The notes beneath the pieces were generated by a model. That model was not told where the DNA came from and searched no databases. It worked only from the letters and a program-made list of their open reading frames with translations. Below are positions 7,431 through 15,600 of a stretch of DNA of 40,353 nt, in pieces. Position numbers and translations under genes: made by a program. The stretch's first letter is position 1. Each line of letters opens with the position of its first letter. This DNA comes from UBA1724 sp963632245 (GTDB taxonomy: Bacteria > Verrucomicrobiota > Lentisphaeria > Oligosphaerales > Oligosphaeraceae): NCBI GenBank assembly GCA_963632245.1, contig CAVGTF010000006.1, forward strand, positions 1 to 40,353, written 5' to 3'.

Positions 7431-7540
7431 CGCGCCATTTTCGCAGAATTGCGAAAGTGCAAAAACGCCTCTTTGCTAGCAAAAACCGCCTTTCCTTCCT
7501 GAAAATTCCCCTCCTGCCCGAAAAAAAAGATCCTCGTGGC

Positions 7541-7568
7541 TTGAATTGCAGAGAAAAAAAAGTATGTT
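7541..7568 (+). promoter_or_regulatory. Putative promoter of the secretin/pilus-like operon
   Basis: TTGAAT (7541-7546) and TATGTT (7563-7568) are spaced by 16 nt in an A-rich stretch about 100 nt before the PilM-like start. The -10 box overlaps the palindrome at 7565-7579, as expected if a repressor controls the operon. This is prediction only. Confidence 0.4.
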
Positions 7569-7579
7569 AGCGCCTAACA
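7565..7579. promoter_or_regulatory. Palindromic operator-like site TGTTAGCGCCTAACA
   Basis: Two perfect 6-bp arms, TGTTAG and CTAACA, flank a CGC centre. The site overlaps the proposed -10 box in front of a four-gene operon. The size and symmetry suit a dimeric helix-turn-helix regulator. No regulator gene is adjacent. Confidence 0.4.
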
Positions 7580-7670
7580 CTGTTTTCCTCCCCTTTACGT
7601 GAAGTTCGAAGCCCCTGCCTGACCCCTCCCTTTCCACGGGGCAGAGACTCCCCACGGACCCCTTAGAGAA

Positions 7671-9710
7671 ATGGCCAAAAACGAAAGATTCCTGACCGTT
7701 GACATTGGCGCGGCCGCCATCAAGCTGAGCGAATTCGAGTTCGACCAGACCGGCGGCATGCGGATGATCACCTTCGCCCACCGCGAATATGAGGAAGAGC
7801 TCTCTGAGGAGAACCGCATACGCGTGATTGAGGGTGTGCTCCGCCAGATGTTGCTGGAGGCCAACATCCACACTCAGCGGACCATGTTGTCCATCTCCGG
7901 TCAGACCGCGCTGATCCGTTTCAGCCAGCTGAACAACCTGAACAACGACCGCAAGCAGCTGCGGCAGCTGGCCCAGTTCGAGGCCACCCGAAACCTTCCC
8001 TTCGCCCAGGACGAAGTGAGCATGGACTTCCAGCTCATCGCCGGCGATGACGAGAACCAGGACACCGTGGACATGCTCTCCGTGGTGGTCAAGAAGGACA
8101 TCGTCGAGCAGATTGTCCAGGCGGTCCGCCGCGTGGGCCTGGCTCCCCAGCTGGTTGATGTGGCGCAGGTGGCCGGCTACAATGCCGCCCGCGCCAATGG
8201 TCTGGGCGCCGATGGCTGCGTGATGCTGATCTCCATTGGCGGACGCACCACGAACCTCCTCTTCCTGGAAGGAAACCGCTTCTACGCGCGTACCATCCCC
8301 ATTGCGGGACACTCCATCACCCAGCAGATCGCCCGGAAGTTCTCCATCGGACAGCCCGAGGCCGAGGAATTCAAGCGCCGCCACGGATATGTGGCTCGCA
8401 CGGACGAGGGTGACGAGAATGGCGCCGAGGCCAGCTCCGACGTCTCCAAGATCGTCCGAAATGTCATGCGCCGAATCCACGGCGAAATCGCGCGATCCAT
8501 CGCGATCTACAAGAGCCAGCAGCACGGCAGCGATCCCGTGAAGATCTACCTGACCGGCGGCACCACCATCCTCAGCTATTGCGACCAGTTCTTCGCCGAG
8601 AAGTTCGGTCTGCCCGTGGAATATTTCAACCCCCTCGGCTGCATCCAGCTGGATCCCTCTATTGACAAGCAGCGGCTCTCCGAGGTGGCGCATACCTTCA
8701 GCGAAGTGGTGGGCCTGGCGCTGCGCTACTCCCAGACCTGCCCCATCGAAATCAACCTGCTGCCCCGCGACGTGGCGCAGCAGCAGTCCCTCTTCTACAA
8801 GAAGCCCTACTTCGTGGCCTCCATGTTCACTCTGCTGGTCATGTTCTTCCTCATCGACACCAGCATGCGCCGCGCCGTGGACGAGACCAAGACCCAGCTG
8901 GGCGCCTACCAGACCACCCGCGGAAAGTTCGAGCCCGCCTACAACGACCTGAAGGGCGCCCTCGGGAATGTGGACAGCGCACAGTCGCAGGTCACCGAGC
9001 TCTCCGCCTTCCTCATGCAGCGCGCGCAGTGGCCCCTCATCCTGGAGGAGATCTTCCGCGCACGCCCCGACAATGTCTGGATTGACAGCATCCGTCCCGT
9101 CTTCGGCGATGTGCAGCAGGTCGAGCAGACCAGTGTCGTGGAAGAGGAGAGCGCCGAGAACAGCGGTGGCATGAACGACATGTTCAGCCTCGGCAACATG
9201 GGCAGCTCCACTGACATGATGAGCTTGGGCGGCATGGACGACATGATGGGCTCCGGTTCCGGCTCCAACCTGCCCTCCCTCACCGCCATCGGCGGCCTGG
9301 AGATCGAGGCACACACCATCACTTCCCACAACGCGACCTTCGGCCGCGACCCCGAGCTGGCTCCCGAACCAAAGTATCCCTTCGAAATCCCCGAAAAGAC
9401 CGAGGAGGAAGTGGAGGATGAGGAGCCCATGCTGGACGAAGAGGGCAACGAGATCGTCCGCCAGCAGGACGACAACCACTTGGATCAGGCCGGCGAACTG
9501 CTCTTCCTGCGCAACCTGAAGAAGTCCCAGCTCTTCAGCAATGAAGAGGGCTACACCACCATCACCGGACGCCAGAAGAACGAAATCCTGGAGAATGGCG
9601 TGGACTTCCAGATCCAGGTGAAGTTCAATGCGGAGCTTGAGGCGTATCCCTGGAACGAGGCCAGCAGCAACAGCTCCCTCGGCGGCCGCAGCGGCGGCAG
9701 GAGCCTCTAA
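7671..9710 (+). CDS. PilM-like protein fused to a PilN-like domain (Amuc_1101-like)
   Basis: This 679-residue protein opens with an actin/ASKHA-fold PilM domain. TVDIGAAAIKL and VMLISIGGRTTNLLF are the two phosphate-binding strands, and IYLTGGTTILSYCDQF is the adenosine motif. A hydrophobic helix follows at about residues 378-398 (FVASMFTLLVMFFLI), then an extracytoplasmic PilN-like part. In type IV pilus systems PilM is cytoplasmic and binds the tail of PilN; here both appear in one chain. The linker SCPIEINLLPRD-like text before the helix (PIEINLLPRD) is the usual PilN N-terminal PilM-binding motif, which supports the fusion. Residues about 499-535 form a Met/Gly/Ser-rich segment, then a charged Glu-rich stretch. 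It heads a four-gene operon. No pilB, pilT, pilC or pilin gene is nearby. The start has only a weak GAGAA box. Confidence 0.85.
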   Translation: MAKNERFLTVDIGAAAIKLSEFEFDQTGGMRMITFAHREYEEELSEENRIRVIEGVLRQMLLEANIHTQRTMLSISGQTALIRFSQLNNLNNDRKQLRQLAQFEATRNLPFAQDEVSMDFQLIAGDDENQDTVDMLSVVVKKDIVEQIVQAVRRVGLAPQLVDVAQVAGYNAARANGLGADGCVMLISIGGRTTNLLFLEGNRFYARTIPIAGHSITQQIARKFSIGQPEAEEFKRRHGYVARTDEGDENGAEASSDVSKIVRNVMRRIHGEIARSIAIYKSQQHGSDPVKIYLTGGTTILSYCDQFFAEKFGLPVEYFNPLGCIQLDPSIDKQRLSEVAHTFSEVVGLALRYSQTCPIEINLLPRDVAQQQSLFYKKPYFVASMFTLLVMFFLIDTSMRRAVDETKTQLGAYQTTRGKFEPAYNDLKGALGNVDSAQSQVTELSAFLMQRAQWPLILEEIFRARPDNVWIDSIRPVFGDVQQVEQTSVVEEESAENSGGMNDMFSLGNMGSSTDMMSLGGMDDMMGSGSGSNLPSLTAIGGLEIEAHTITSHNATFGRDPELAPEPKYPFEIPEKTEEEVEDEEPMLDEEGNEIVRQQDDNHLDQAGELLFLRNLKKSQLFSNEEGYTTITGRQKNEILENGVDFQIQVKFNAELEAYPWNEASSNSSLGGRSGGRSL

Positions 9711-9773
9711 CACAGCGCACGGGACGCCACACAAGGAAAAGACCTTCAAACCCTATCCTCCCTTCCAACGGCA

Positions 9774-10919
9774 ATGAATATCATCAAAAAACATTGGGGA
9801 ATCCTTCTCTGCGCTCTGGTATTCCTAGTGCTACTGGGCATCCTCCTCGCCGACACGGTGAAGAACCGCAACGAATACCAGAAGACCATCAAGGAGATTG
9901 AGGAGCAGGAGGCCTGGTTCGACAAGGTGAACAAGGACGGCTGGAAGCTCAGCAAGAATGGCAACGGCGTCCTGGAGAATGTGCTGCAGGCCGAGCGGAA
10001 CCAGGAGATCGCGGAGGAGGTGGTCCGCAAGAACCGCCAGGATCTCTATCAGCGCTTCGCCATCCGCCCCGAACTCCCCCCGAATCCCTCCCGCGCACAA
10101 GAGATGCTCGACCAGAAGCTGAGCCAGATCACGACTCTCGCCCTGAAGACCTATAAGCTCGACTGCGGAATGACCCTCGGCGGCAAGCTGGCCGAACTCA
10201 ACCAGGACAACACCACCCTCACCAGCGCCGACTTCCTGCCCGTCTTCCGGCAGGCCGCCATCTACGAGGAACTCATTCGGCACCTAGGAAAGGCCGGCGT
10301 GAAGCGCGTCGAGGACCTGGATTTCCCCCGCTCCCTCCAGGTCGAGGAAGCCGATGGATACACCATCACCCCCATCACCCTCTCCTTCTACGCCAGCCCC
10401 GCCGTCCTCCAGAAGCTGGTCAATAACCTCCTCCAGGATCGGCACATGCTCTTCTTCCTGCGCGCCGTCGAACTCGAAGACGAGAATATCGGCGATCCCA
10501 CCGCGGAATACTCCCAGATCGCACTGGTGCGCCGTCAGCAGCTGGATGCCAAGAAGCCCGGCGCCTCCAACAACTCCCTGAACGGCATGGGCGGGATGTC
10601 CTCCAGCCGTTCCAGCCGCCGCAGCGAAAAGGCCACCTCCTCCACCCGCGAAAGCCGCCGCAGCTCCAAGAACTCCGGACTCTCCGGCAACTCCTCCCGC
10701 TCTTCCAGGACCTCCCGCAGTGCCAGCCGCTCCGCCTCCGGGCTCACCGGCATGGGCAGCGGCCTGGAGGGCATTCAGGGCCTGGCCAACATCAACGAGG
10801 CGATGCTCGTCTACGAGGAGCCCAAGCGCCAGGACAATTTCATCTTCCGGCCGCCCCGCTCCATCCGGGCGGATCTCACCCTGGATCTGATCGAATACAC
10901 CGCGCCCGAGGCAGAATAG
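9774..10919 (+). CDS. PilO-like inner-membrane protein (Amuc_1100 position)
   Basis: This 381-residue protein has a short cytoplasmic start, one membrane helix (about residues 8-26, ILLCALVFLVLLGILL) and a coiled-coil (about 30-80). A mixed alpha/beta region follows, as in PilO and in Akkermansia Amuc_1100. The segment YTITPITLSFYASPAVLQKLVNNLL matches the PilO-type pattern of a strand followed by a helix. Residues about 266-336 are a Ser/Arg-rich low-complexity stretch with SSRSSRRS-type runs and GMGGM. The assignment rests on position between the PilM/N fusion and the secretin and on architecture, not on strong sequence identity. No clear Shine-Dalgarno is visible. It probably links the inner-membrane platform to the pore. 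Confidence 0.7.
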   Translation: MNIIKKHWGILLCALVFLVLLGILLADTVKNRNEYQKTIKEIEEQEAWFDKVNKDGWKLSKNGNGVLENVLQAERNQEIAEEVVRKNRQDLYQRFAIRPELPPNPSRAQEMLDQKLSQITTLALKTYKLDCGMTLGGKLAELNQDNTTLTSADFLPVFRQAAIYEELIRHLGKAGVKRVEDLDFPRSLQVEEADGYTITPITLSFYASPAVLQKLVNNLLQDRHMLFFLRAVELEDENIGDPTAEYSQIALVRRQQLDAKKPGASNNSLNGMGGMSSSRSSRRSEKATSSTRESRRSSKNSGLSGNSSRSSRTSRSASRSASGLTGMGSGLEGIQGLANINEAMLVYEEPKRQDNFIFRPPRSIRADLTLDLIEYTAPEAE

Positions 10920-10976
10920 ACAGGAGCGATCAGCCGCACCATTACCCCAGCAACGCAACACAGGGAAGGATAGACA

Positions 10977-12503
10977 GTGGACTTCATCATTCGCCATTAC
11001 GAGAAGCTGATCCTCATGATTTGCCTGCTCCTGCTCCTCATGAGTCTTCATATCGTTTCCAAGACTCAGGACGAGATGAGCCAGCAGACCGCCGATGTCA
11101 ATAAGCGCACCCAGCCCGAGACCATCGTCCGCTGCGACAAGATGGTCGAGGAACTCGACACGGCTACCTTCCCCTCCATTGACGAGATTCTCGCCAGCCC
11201 CCTGACGAAGGTGGAACTCGCCGTCTCCCCCAATGGCGCCGGCCGCACCGGCCTGCTTGAGGGAGGCAACCTGGTTATTTGTAAAAACACCAAGTGTGGC
11301 TATATTCTCCCATACTCTGCGAATGTCTGCCCCTGGTGCAACACCACTCAGGAAGCCATCGGCCCCGAAACCACGGAGACCGACGACCTCGACCAGGACG
11401 GCATCCCCGATCTGGTGGAAAAGGCAACTACCTTCCTCCACTACAGATACCCGCTTGACGCCATGATGGACGCCGATCAAGACGGCTTCCTCAACATCGA
11501 GGAATACCGCGCCGGCACCGCCATGGACGACCCCGAGTCCAAGCCCGCCTTGGCATATCTCCTCCGCGTCGCCTCCGCAGAACAGGAGGAGATCCCCGTC
11601 ACTCTCCGACGCATCAAGCAGAATGGTTCCGCCAATCCGAAGGACTGGAAGGCCAATGTGGAGGTGACCGGCGAGCCCCGTCCCGTCGACGTGAAGATGG
11701 GTGCCGCGATTCCCAAGATGAACGGCTTCAAGCTCACCGCCTTCGACAAGGACAACAACTCCATCACCATCTCCAACGACACCGAGACCTACGTGATCGT
11801 GGCAGGCGCCGAGAAGATCCACAAGCCCGTCTACACCATCGTCCTCCAGTATCTGGGCAACCACATCTACGGCGCTCCCGTTCGGCGCATCACCGTGGAT
11901 GACATGATCAAGGAGGCCGAGGAGGCCGAAAACCTCCGCCGGAATCCCCGGCGCGGCATGTTCAGCATGCAGCAGGGTCAGGGCCAGATGGATGGCACCA
12001 TGGGCATGCAGGGCACGATGGGCGCACAGGGCGCGCAGGGCCAGATGGGCGGCGTGATGAACAGCCAGGTCCAGGGCGACATGCAGCTCTCCTTCAACAT
12101 CACTCCCGGCACCGAATTCGTGCTCCGGAAGTCCCCCACTGGAGCCGCCTCCATGCTCTCCGGAGCCGGACGCAACAGCGGTCTTGGCAACAGCTACGGT
12201 AGCTCCTACGGTGCCGATGACGAAGCCAAGGAGACCGTGGAATACTACCAGATGCTGGATCTGGGGACCGACGCCAAGGGCGAGCCCGTGGTCCAAGTCC
12301 AGAAGCTGACCTTTGCTGGCGGCGCCCCCGAGGGCGAGCCCATCACCATCCGCCCCCTGGACAAGACTCCCTACGCGCAGGTGCTGATGGATCCCGCCAA
12401 CAAGCCCAACCAGGATTTCATGCCTCCCACCCAAGGCACTGGCAGCAATGCCATGGGCACCATGGGCGGCGGCATGCTCCAGGGAGGAGCCATGGTGCGC
12501 TAG
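10977..12503 (+). CDS. Membrane-anchored zinc-ribbon/EF-hand protein (Amuc_1099-like)
   Basis: This 508-residue protein starts at GTG with an AAGGA box about 7 nt upstream. A single membrane helix (about 11-27, LILMICLLLLLMSLHIV) anchors it, with the bulk predicted outside the cytoplasm. C102, C107, C118 and C121 form a C-x4-C-x10-C-x2-C zinc ribbon. Two textbook EF-hand-type calcium loops follow: residues 137-148 (DLDQDGIPDLVE) and 165-176 (DADQDGFLNIEE). Residues about 328-370 are Met/Gly/Gln-rich. The position corresponds to PilP in pilMNOPQ operons, and the best-known relative by order is Akkermansia Amuc_1099. A zinc ribbon on the periplasmic side is unusual. The function is probably structural coupling to the secretin, possibly metal-dependent; this is inference. 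Confidence 0.75.
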   Translation: MDFIIRHYEKLILMICLLLLLMSLHIVSKTQDEMSQQTADVNKRTQPETIVRCDKMVEELDTATFPSIDEILASPLTKVELAVSPNGAGRTGLLEGGNLVICKNTKCGYILPYSANVCPWCNTTQEAIGPETTETDDLDQDGIPDLVEKATTFLHYRYPLDAMMDADQDGFLNIEEYRAGTAMDDPESKPALAYLLRVASAEQEEIPVTLRRIKQNGSANPKDWKANVEVTGEPRPVDVKMGAAIPKMNGFKLTAFDKDNNSITISNDTETYVIVAGAEKIHKPVYTIVLQYLGNHIYGAPVRRITVDDMIKEAEEAENLRRNPRRGMFSMQQGQGQMDGTMGMQGTMGAQGAQGQMGGVMNSQVQGDMQLSFNITPGTEFVLRKSPTGAASMLSGAGRNSGLGNSYGSSYGADDEAKETVEYYQMLDLGTDAKGEPVVQVQKLTFAGGAPEGEPITIRPLDKTPYAQVLMDPANKPNQDFMPPTQGTGSNAMGTMGGGMLQGGAMVR

Positions 12504-12525
12504 CCGCGTCGGCTCCCCCACACGC

Positions 12526-12549
12526 CCTCCTCTGCTGCGGCAGGGGAGG
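12526..12549 (+). other. Intercistronic hairpin before the secretin gene
   Basis: CCTCCTCTGC pairs with GCAGGGGAGG across a TGCG loop (10 bp including one G-T pair). It lies in the 159-nt gap between the zinc-ribbon gene and the secretin gene. No T run follows, so it is more likely an RNA-processing or stability element than a full terminator. Confidence 0.55.
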
Positions 12550-12649
12550 TTCGACCATTTCTCATTTGAATTCAACTCAACAAGAACCACTCGTCCACCC
12601 CAAACGGAGGCGGAGGGGCTGACGCCGGACCGGCGAAAGTCCCGAGGCC

Positions 12650-12661
12650 GACTTGCAAGTC
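12650..12661. promoter_or_regulatory. 12-bp palindrome abutting the secretin start codon
   Basis: GACTTGCAAGTC is perfectly self-complementary and ends one base before the ATG of the secretin gene. It occupies the place where a Shine-Dalgarno would be; none is visible. It could bind a protein, or it could be chance. Confidence 0.4.
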
Positions 12662-12662
12662 C

Positions 12663-15600
12663 ATGACTAAGCACAAGAAAATCCACGAAGGCCGGAGTTC
12701 CCTGCGCATTTTGCTCGGCGCCATTTTCCTGACGACCCTGGCCACCTTCGCCCTCCAGGCGCAGGACGCCCCCGCTGAAGACCTGGCGTCCCAGGAGGCC
12801 GCGCTGGTCCAGGAAGAGAACGACTTCCGCCAGAACGCGTCCCTGGACGAGATTCTGGAACTGGACAAGGCCGATGAGGCCGCCAGCGGCTGGGGCGCCA
12901 AGCACGCCCGTCTCAAGGAAATGCCCACCTCCTCTCTGCTGGGAATCTCCCGCAGCTCCCTCAGCGGAATGGAGACCATCCTGGCCGACGCCAATGGCAT
13001 GCTCGGCAAGAATGACCTGGTTGGCGCCGTCGAGAAGCTCTATCCCAACGAGACCGTCGCCACCGGAAACATCAATGTCCTCTCCCGCGACGTCCAGATG
13101 ATCCTGACCATCGTCGGCGAGCGCGCCGACCTGACCGAGGGCGACCGCAATGAGATCGCCGATCAGACCGCGCGCATCCAGAAGCTGGGTGCCGACATGG
13201 ACAAGGCGCGCGCCGAGCTGGGCCTCAAGCGCCAGATCGCCAAGCGCCAAGCCGAGGGCGCCGTCGCCAAGACCCGCCTCGATGCCGCCCAGGACGCCCT
13301 GAACCGCGCCAATGAGCACTACGCCTCCGCCGCCGCTGTCTACAGCGAGGGCCATCTGGAGCGTGGAAAGGAGCTGGCGTTCGCTTCCCAGGACGCCCTG
13401 CTCGAGGCCACCGATATCCTGGTCTCCATGAACGCCGCCGGCAACCTCCAGGCCGACTCCGAGGTCATGGTGAACCTGCGCAAGGCCGCCGTGCTGCGCC
13501 TGCACCTGCAGTCCCGCCTGGCCGAGATCTTCTCCCTGCTGGGCCAGAAGAATGCCGAAGAGGGTGAGAACTACATCAGCATCGCCATTCTGGAGCAGAA
13601 GCTGGCCCTCACCAAGAACGAGGCCGAGGCTGCCGAAACCATCGAGACCATGTCCGACTACGTGACCACCATGGATCTCGGCGACCACTTCAGCGTGGAG
13701 AAACGCCTGGCCGAGAACTGCGGCAAGTCCGACTACATCATTCAGCCCGCCGACGAGAACCGCCTGAAGAAGGGCATCGACACCCTCCAGAGCATCCTGG
13801 AAGAGACCATGGTCCGCGCCAAGACCTCCGTCAGCGAGCTGATCCCCGATCTCTCCGAGCACGACCAGATCGTCCGCGTGGCCCTGAAGTCCGGACAGGT
13901 CTACCTGCAGAATGGCCGCTATGCACAGGCCCGCGAGCAGTTCGAGCAGGCGCTGGTCGCCGATCCCTTCAACCTGGCCGCCATCCGCGCGCTTGCCAAG
14001 ATTGACGAGACCATGGAGTCCGCCGCCAACGAGAAGCTGGATACCCTTCTGAAGGACCGCATGGCGGAAGTCCGCTGGAAGTGGTCCGACCCCGTCACCC
14101 CGCTGATGGCCGGCGCTGCCGACTACTCCAGCACCCAGACCATCCGAAAGAACGACGACATCCAGGGCATCAACAAGCGCCTCGATGACATCGTGATCCA
14201 GAACCTGGTCATTGACAACGAGACCCTGAAGGACGTCCTCACCGAAATCCTGCCCCGCGAAATCAAGAAGGCGGATCCCGAGGGCATCGGCATCAACATC
14301 GTCCCCATGCTGGTTCCCATGGCTGACGCCGGCATGCCCGGATACACTCCCGACGGCTACTACCAGAACTCCGAGAGTGGCATGGGTGGCAGCTCCTCCG
14401 CCAGCTCCATGGGCATGAACGCCGGAAGCATGAATTCCGGTTACGGCAATGCCGGCTATGGCATGAACACCGGCATGAGCGCCGGATATGGCATGGGCGC
14501 TGGCGCCTACGGCATGAACGCCGGTATGGGCGCGGGTGCCTACGGAATGGGCGCCAACGGCGGTCTGAATCCCTACGGTGGTGACTACGGTGCCTACGGT
14601 GCCACTCCCGTCCAGGATTCCGGCATGGCCACTGGCGAGAGCCTGGAGGACAAGCTGGTGAACCTGAACCTCACCAACATCACTCCCCGCGAAGTCCTGG
14701 ATTACCTCTCCTGGCAGTTCGGTCTGCGCATCCGCAACGCCGAGTCCTCCGTCATCGTGGCTCACAAGATGATCGAGATGGATCCCATGGAGACCCGTTT
14801 CTACAACATCGAGGCCGGTGTCTTCGACGCGCCCAGAACTCGTAAGAAGATGGGCACCCTCTCCTCCCCCATCGAGGATGATGATGACGACGACGATGAC
14901 GACGACGATGACGATGACGATGATGACGATGATGATTCCAGCAGTGACGAGCAAGAGGAATTCGGCTCCTCCTCCAAGAAGGGCGGCAGCAAGTTCTACA
15001 CTGCGAAGAACATCTTCATGGCCATGGGCGTTCCCATGCCTCTGGGCGCCAACATCTGCTACTACCCCAAGACTGGTCGTCTGATCGTCCACCACACCAT
15101 CGAGCAGCAGCGCGTGATCAAGCGGATCCTGGAAGAGATCAACCAGATCCCCCGCCAGGTCTCCATCGAGGCCAAGTTCGTTGAAATCGAGCAGACCGAC
15201 CTGAATACCCTGGGCTTCGAGTGGTCCTTCGAGGGCGGTGGCGTCAGCTATCGTCCCGCTGCCAACGGCGTGGAGCACGGTCTCATCAATGGCCGCGGCG
15301 GCGTCCGCACCGGTGACTTCATGTTCGGTCTGGGCAGCCAGACTGCCGGCGGCACCATCAACATGGGCAATGGCGTCCGCTTCGCCAGCGAGGTTTTCAA
15401 CACCGCCTCCCTGAACGACTCCATCTTCAATGTCTACACGGTGCTCGGCAACTACGCCTTCAACACCGTCATCCACGCCATCGAGCAGTCCAACAACTCC
15501 GATGTGCTCTCCGCTCCCAAGGTGACCACCATCAGCGGTCAGACCGCTCAGTTGAAGGTCGTGACCCAGCGCTACTTCGCCTTCAGCTGGACGGATCCCG

